From: Microbacterium hydrocarbonoxydans
Lineage (GTDB): Bacteria; Actinomycetota; Actinomycetes; Actinomycetales; Microbacteriaceae
DNA: 64,000 nt
Assembly: GCF_023715885.1 (NCBI RefSeq)
Contig: NZ_JAMBOY010000005.1
Location: 204,720-268,719, forward strand
Direction of reading: 5' to 3'
Shown: one piece after another, positions 62,878-64,000 of the stretch
How positions within the stretch are numbered: position 1 is the stretch's first letter
How the letters are laid out: each line of letters opens with the position of its first letter
Made by a program: the position numbers and the translations under genes
Notes under the pieces: model-generated
What the model saw: the letters and a program-made list of their open reading frames with translations, nothing else
What the model was told of the DNA's origin: nothing
Databases searched by the model: none

Positions 62878-63660
62878 GTGATCTCAGACATGTCGGGCGG
62901 ACGCGAGCGCGGCTCTGGTGCGCAGGTGCCGGCGGCCGACAACACACTGCGGATGCTGCGCTATCTCGCCGGACGACCGGCGCCGGTGGCCGCCTCAGCG
63001 ATCGCGCGGGACCTCGCTCTTCCCCGCTCCACGGTCTACCACCTGCTCACCACGCTCGCCGAGCACGGCTTCGTCCTGCACCTCGCCGAGGAGCGCCGGT
63101 GGGGTCTCGGCACCTCGGCGTTCGAGCTCGCGGGCGGCTACGCGAGGCAGCAGCCCCTCGCCCGTCTCGGCCGCCCTCTCGTCGCCGCGCTGTCCGACCG
63201 CCTGGGCGAGAGCGCGCATCTCGCTGTCATGAGCGGGGGCGACGTCCTCTACATCGTGGAGGAGCGAGCGCCGCGGCGCCCCGCGCTCGTCACGGACGTC
63301 GGGGTTCGGCTTCCCGCACACCTCACCGCGTCGGGCCGCGCGATGCTCGCCGCACTCCCCCGGGAGCAGGTGCGCGCGCTGTACCCGAGCGCCTCGGCGT
63401 TTCCCGACCGCACCGGACTCGGACCTCGTACACCACGCGAGCTCCGCGAGGTCCTGCGCACCGTGCGCGCGCGCGGCTATGCGACGGAGGACAGCGAGAT
63501 CGCCGACGGGCTGCGCAGCGTCGGCGCGGTCGTTCGCGACCACGCCGAGTGGCCGATCGCAGCCGTCGCCGTCACCTGGGCGGATCCCGCGCTCGATGAG
63601 GGCGTGCTGGCGGAGGCCGTGCGGGAGACCGCAGCGGTGCTCGAGTCGCGCCTGCACTGA
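62878..63660 (+). CDS. IclR family transcriptional regulator, probable hut regulator
   Basis: A 260-residue IclR regulator. The winged helix-turn-helix is LRMLRYLAGRPAPVAASAIA and LPRSTVYHLLTTLAEHGFVL (about 18-70); the effector domain follows (VRLPAHLTASGRAMLAALPR). The GTG at 62878 has CATCCT 6 bases upstream and begins just before the conserved part; an ATG at 62890 or an upstream start at 62776 (inside hutH) are alternatives. Divergent from hutHUI, it likely represses that operon in the absence of histidine or urocanate. Confidence 0.9.
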   Translation: MISDMSGGRERGSGAQVPAADNTLRMLRYLAGRPAPVAASAIARDLALPRSTVYHLLTTLAEHGFVLHLAEERRWGLGTSAFELAGGYARQQPLARLGRPLVAALSDRLGESAHLAVMSGGDVLYIVEERAPRRPALVTDVGVRLPAHLTASGRAMLAALPREQVRALYPSASAFPDRTGLGPRTPRELREVLRTVRARGYATEDSEIADGLRSVGAVVRDHAEWPIAAVAVTWADPALDEGVLAEAVRETAAVLESRLH

Positions 63661-63698
63661 TGCGCGGTACGCCGTGGAGCGCGACGACCGCGTTAACG

Positions 63699-63732
63699 CA
63701 GAGAAGCCACCCAACTCTGGGTGGCTTCTCTG
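63699..63732. terminator. Strong hairpin terminator after the rRNA operon
   Basis: A 15-bp perfect stem (cagagaagccaccca at 63699-63713 with tgggtggcttctctg at 63718-63732) and a 4-base loop lie just after the 3' end of 5S rRNA on the minus strand and after the IclR stop on the plus strand. It probably ends both transcripts. Confidence 0.8.
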
Positions 63733-63741
63733 TCTAAAAGG

Positions 63742-63859
63742 AGTCCGGCGGTGTCCTACTCTCCCACAGGGTCCCCCCTGCAGTACCATCGGCGCTGTGA
63801 GGCTTAGCTTCCGGGTTCGGAATGTAACCGGGCGTTTCCCTCACGCTATGGCCGCCGAA
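63742..63859 (-). rRNA. rrf: 5S ribosomal RNA
   Basis: The minus strand reads TTCGGCGGCCATAGCGTGAG at the 5' end and ends in GGACACCGCCGGACT, with the conserved CCGAACCCGGAAGCTAAG in the middle. The terminal helix (CGGCGG with CCGCCG) pairs and the length of about 118 bases is right. Ends may be off by a few bases. Confidence 0.95.
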
Positions 63860-63965
63860 ACACTATTGATGTTTCAATCGTTGCATAACGACATAAGTCT
63901 TAGTTATGCGGTTCTCGACCGTACATCGAGAACCACTCAGTGGACGCAAGCACCAACGAACGGTG

Positions 63966-64000
63966 TGTTATCAAGTCATCGGCTTATTAGTACCAGTCAG
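63966..64000 (-). rRNA. rrl: 23S ribosomal RNA, 3' end only
   Basis: The minus strand at the right edge reads GACTGGTACTAATAAGCCGA, the conserved 3' end of 23S rRNA. Only about 35 bases lie in the window; the exact 3' end is estimated by comparison with the known E. coli end. It is separated from 5S by about 106 bases, and the rRNA operon is transcribed leftward. Confidence 0.85.

Noticed and set aside
63861..63965. Possible tRNA gene between 23S and 5S rRNA
   Set aside because: No cloverleaf or conserved T-loop sequence was seen in the 23S-5S spacer.

Overview
The window is high-G+C actinobacterial DNA, most likely Microbacterium or a close relative in Microbacteriaceae. The evidence is GC-rich codon use, DUF222/HNH endonucleases, several LacI-plus-ABC sugar loci, leaderless genes with a TANNNT box 6-8 bases before the start codon, and an actinobacterial 5S/23S rRNA end at the right edge. 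Genes are tightly packed, often with 4-base ATGA/GTGA overlaps. I saw no prophage, IS element, tRNA or CRISPR array.

Layout. 1-3.7 kb: end of a BenE-type transporter, an unknown membrane protein and an ABC-2 exporter pair. 3.9-9.2 kb: putA with a divergent LysR regulator, then a nitroreductase. 9.3-13.4 kb: a FadR-type regulator divergent from a hydrolase / APC permease / amidase operon, probably for uptake and breakdown of an amide or peptide-like compound. 13.5-26 kb: amino-acid permease, an N-domain-less ClpB behind a HAIR (HspR) element, coaBC, TANGO2-like protein, GlxA-type regulator, two Q/P-rich membrane paralogues, two glycosyltransferases, and a MarR/membrane-protein pair. 26-28.4 kb: DUF222-HNH protein next to a cluster of short repeats, then a YjbR protein.

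28.4-41.6 kb is the most coherent system: GH38 alpha-mannosidase, LacI regulator, GH5 (probably GH5_18) beta-mannosidase, three-gene sugar ABC importer, GH92 alpha-mannosidase and a secreted EndoH-type GH18 endoglycosidase. Four copies of one operator, CTNAAGCGNTNTAG, lie in front of all its transcription units. It reads as a high-mannose N-glycan (glycoprotein or yeast mannoprotein) utilisation regulon: EndoH cuts the glycan outside the cell, the ABC system imports it, and GH92, GH38 and GH5 dismantle it in the cytoplasm.

41.7-49.9 kb: fucose/arabinose-isomerase-like enzyme, FGGY kinase, LacI regulator and another sugar ABC importer. 50-52.1 kb: Pr6Pr membrane protein and a lipoprotein flavin amine oxidase whose sequence appears circularly permuted. 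52.1-58.3 kb: LacI regulator with operator, a third sugar ABC importer and a debranching-type glucosidase. 58.3-63.7 kb: hutH-hutU-hutI histidine degradation operon with a divergent IclR regulator. 63.7-64 kb: the 3' end of an rRNA operon on the minus strand.
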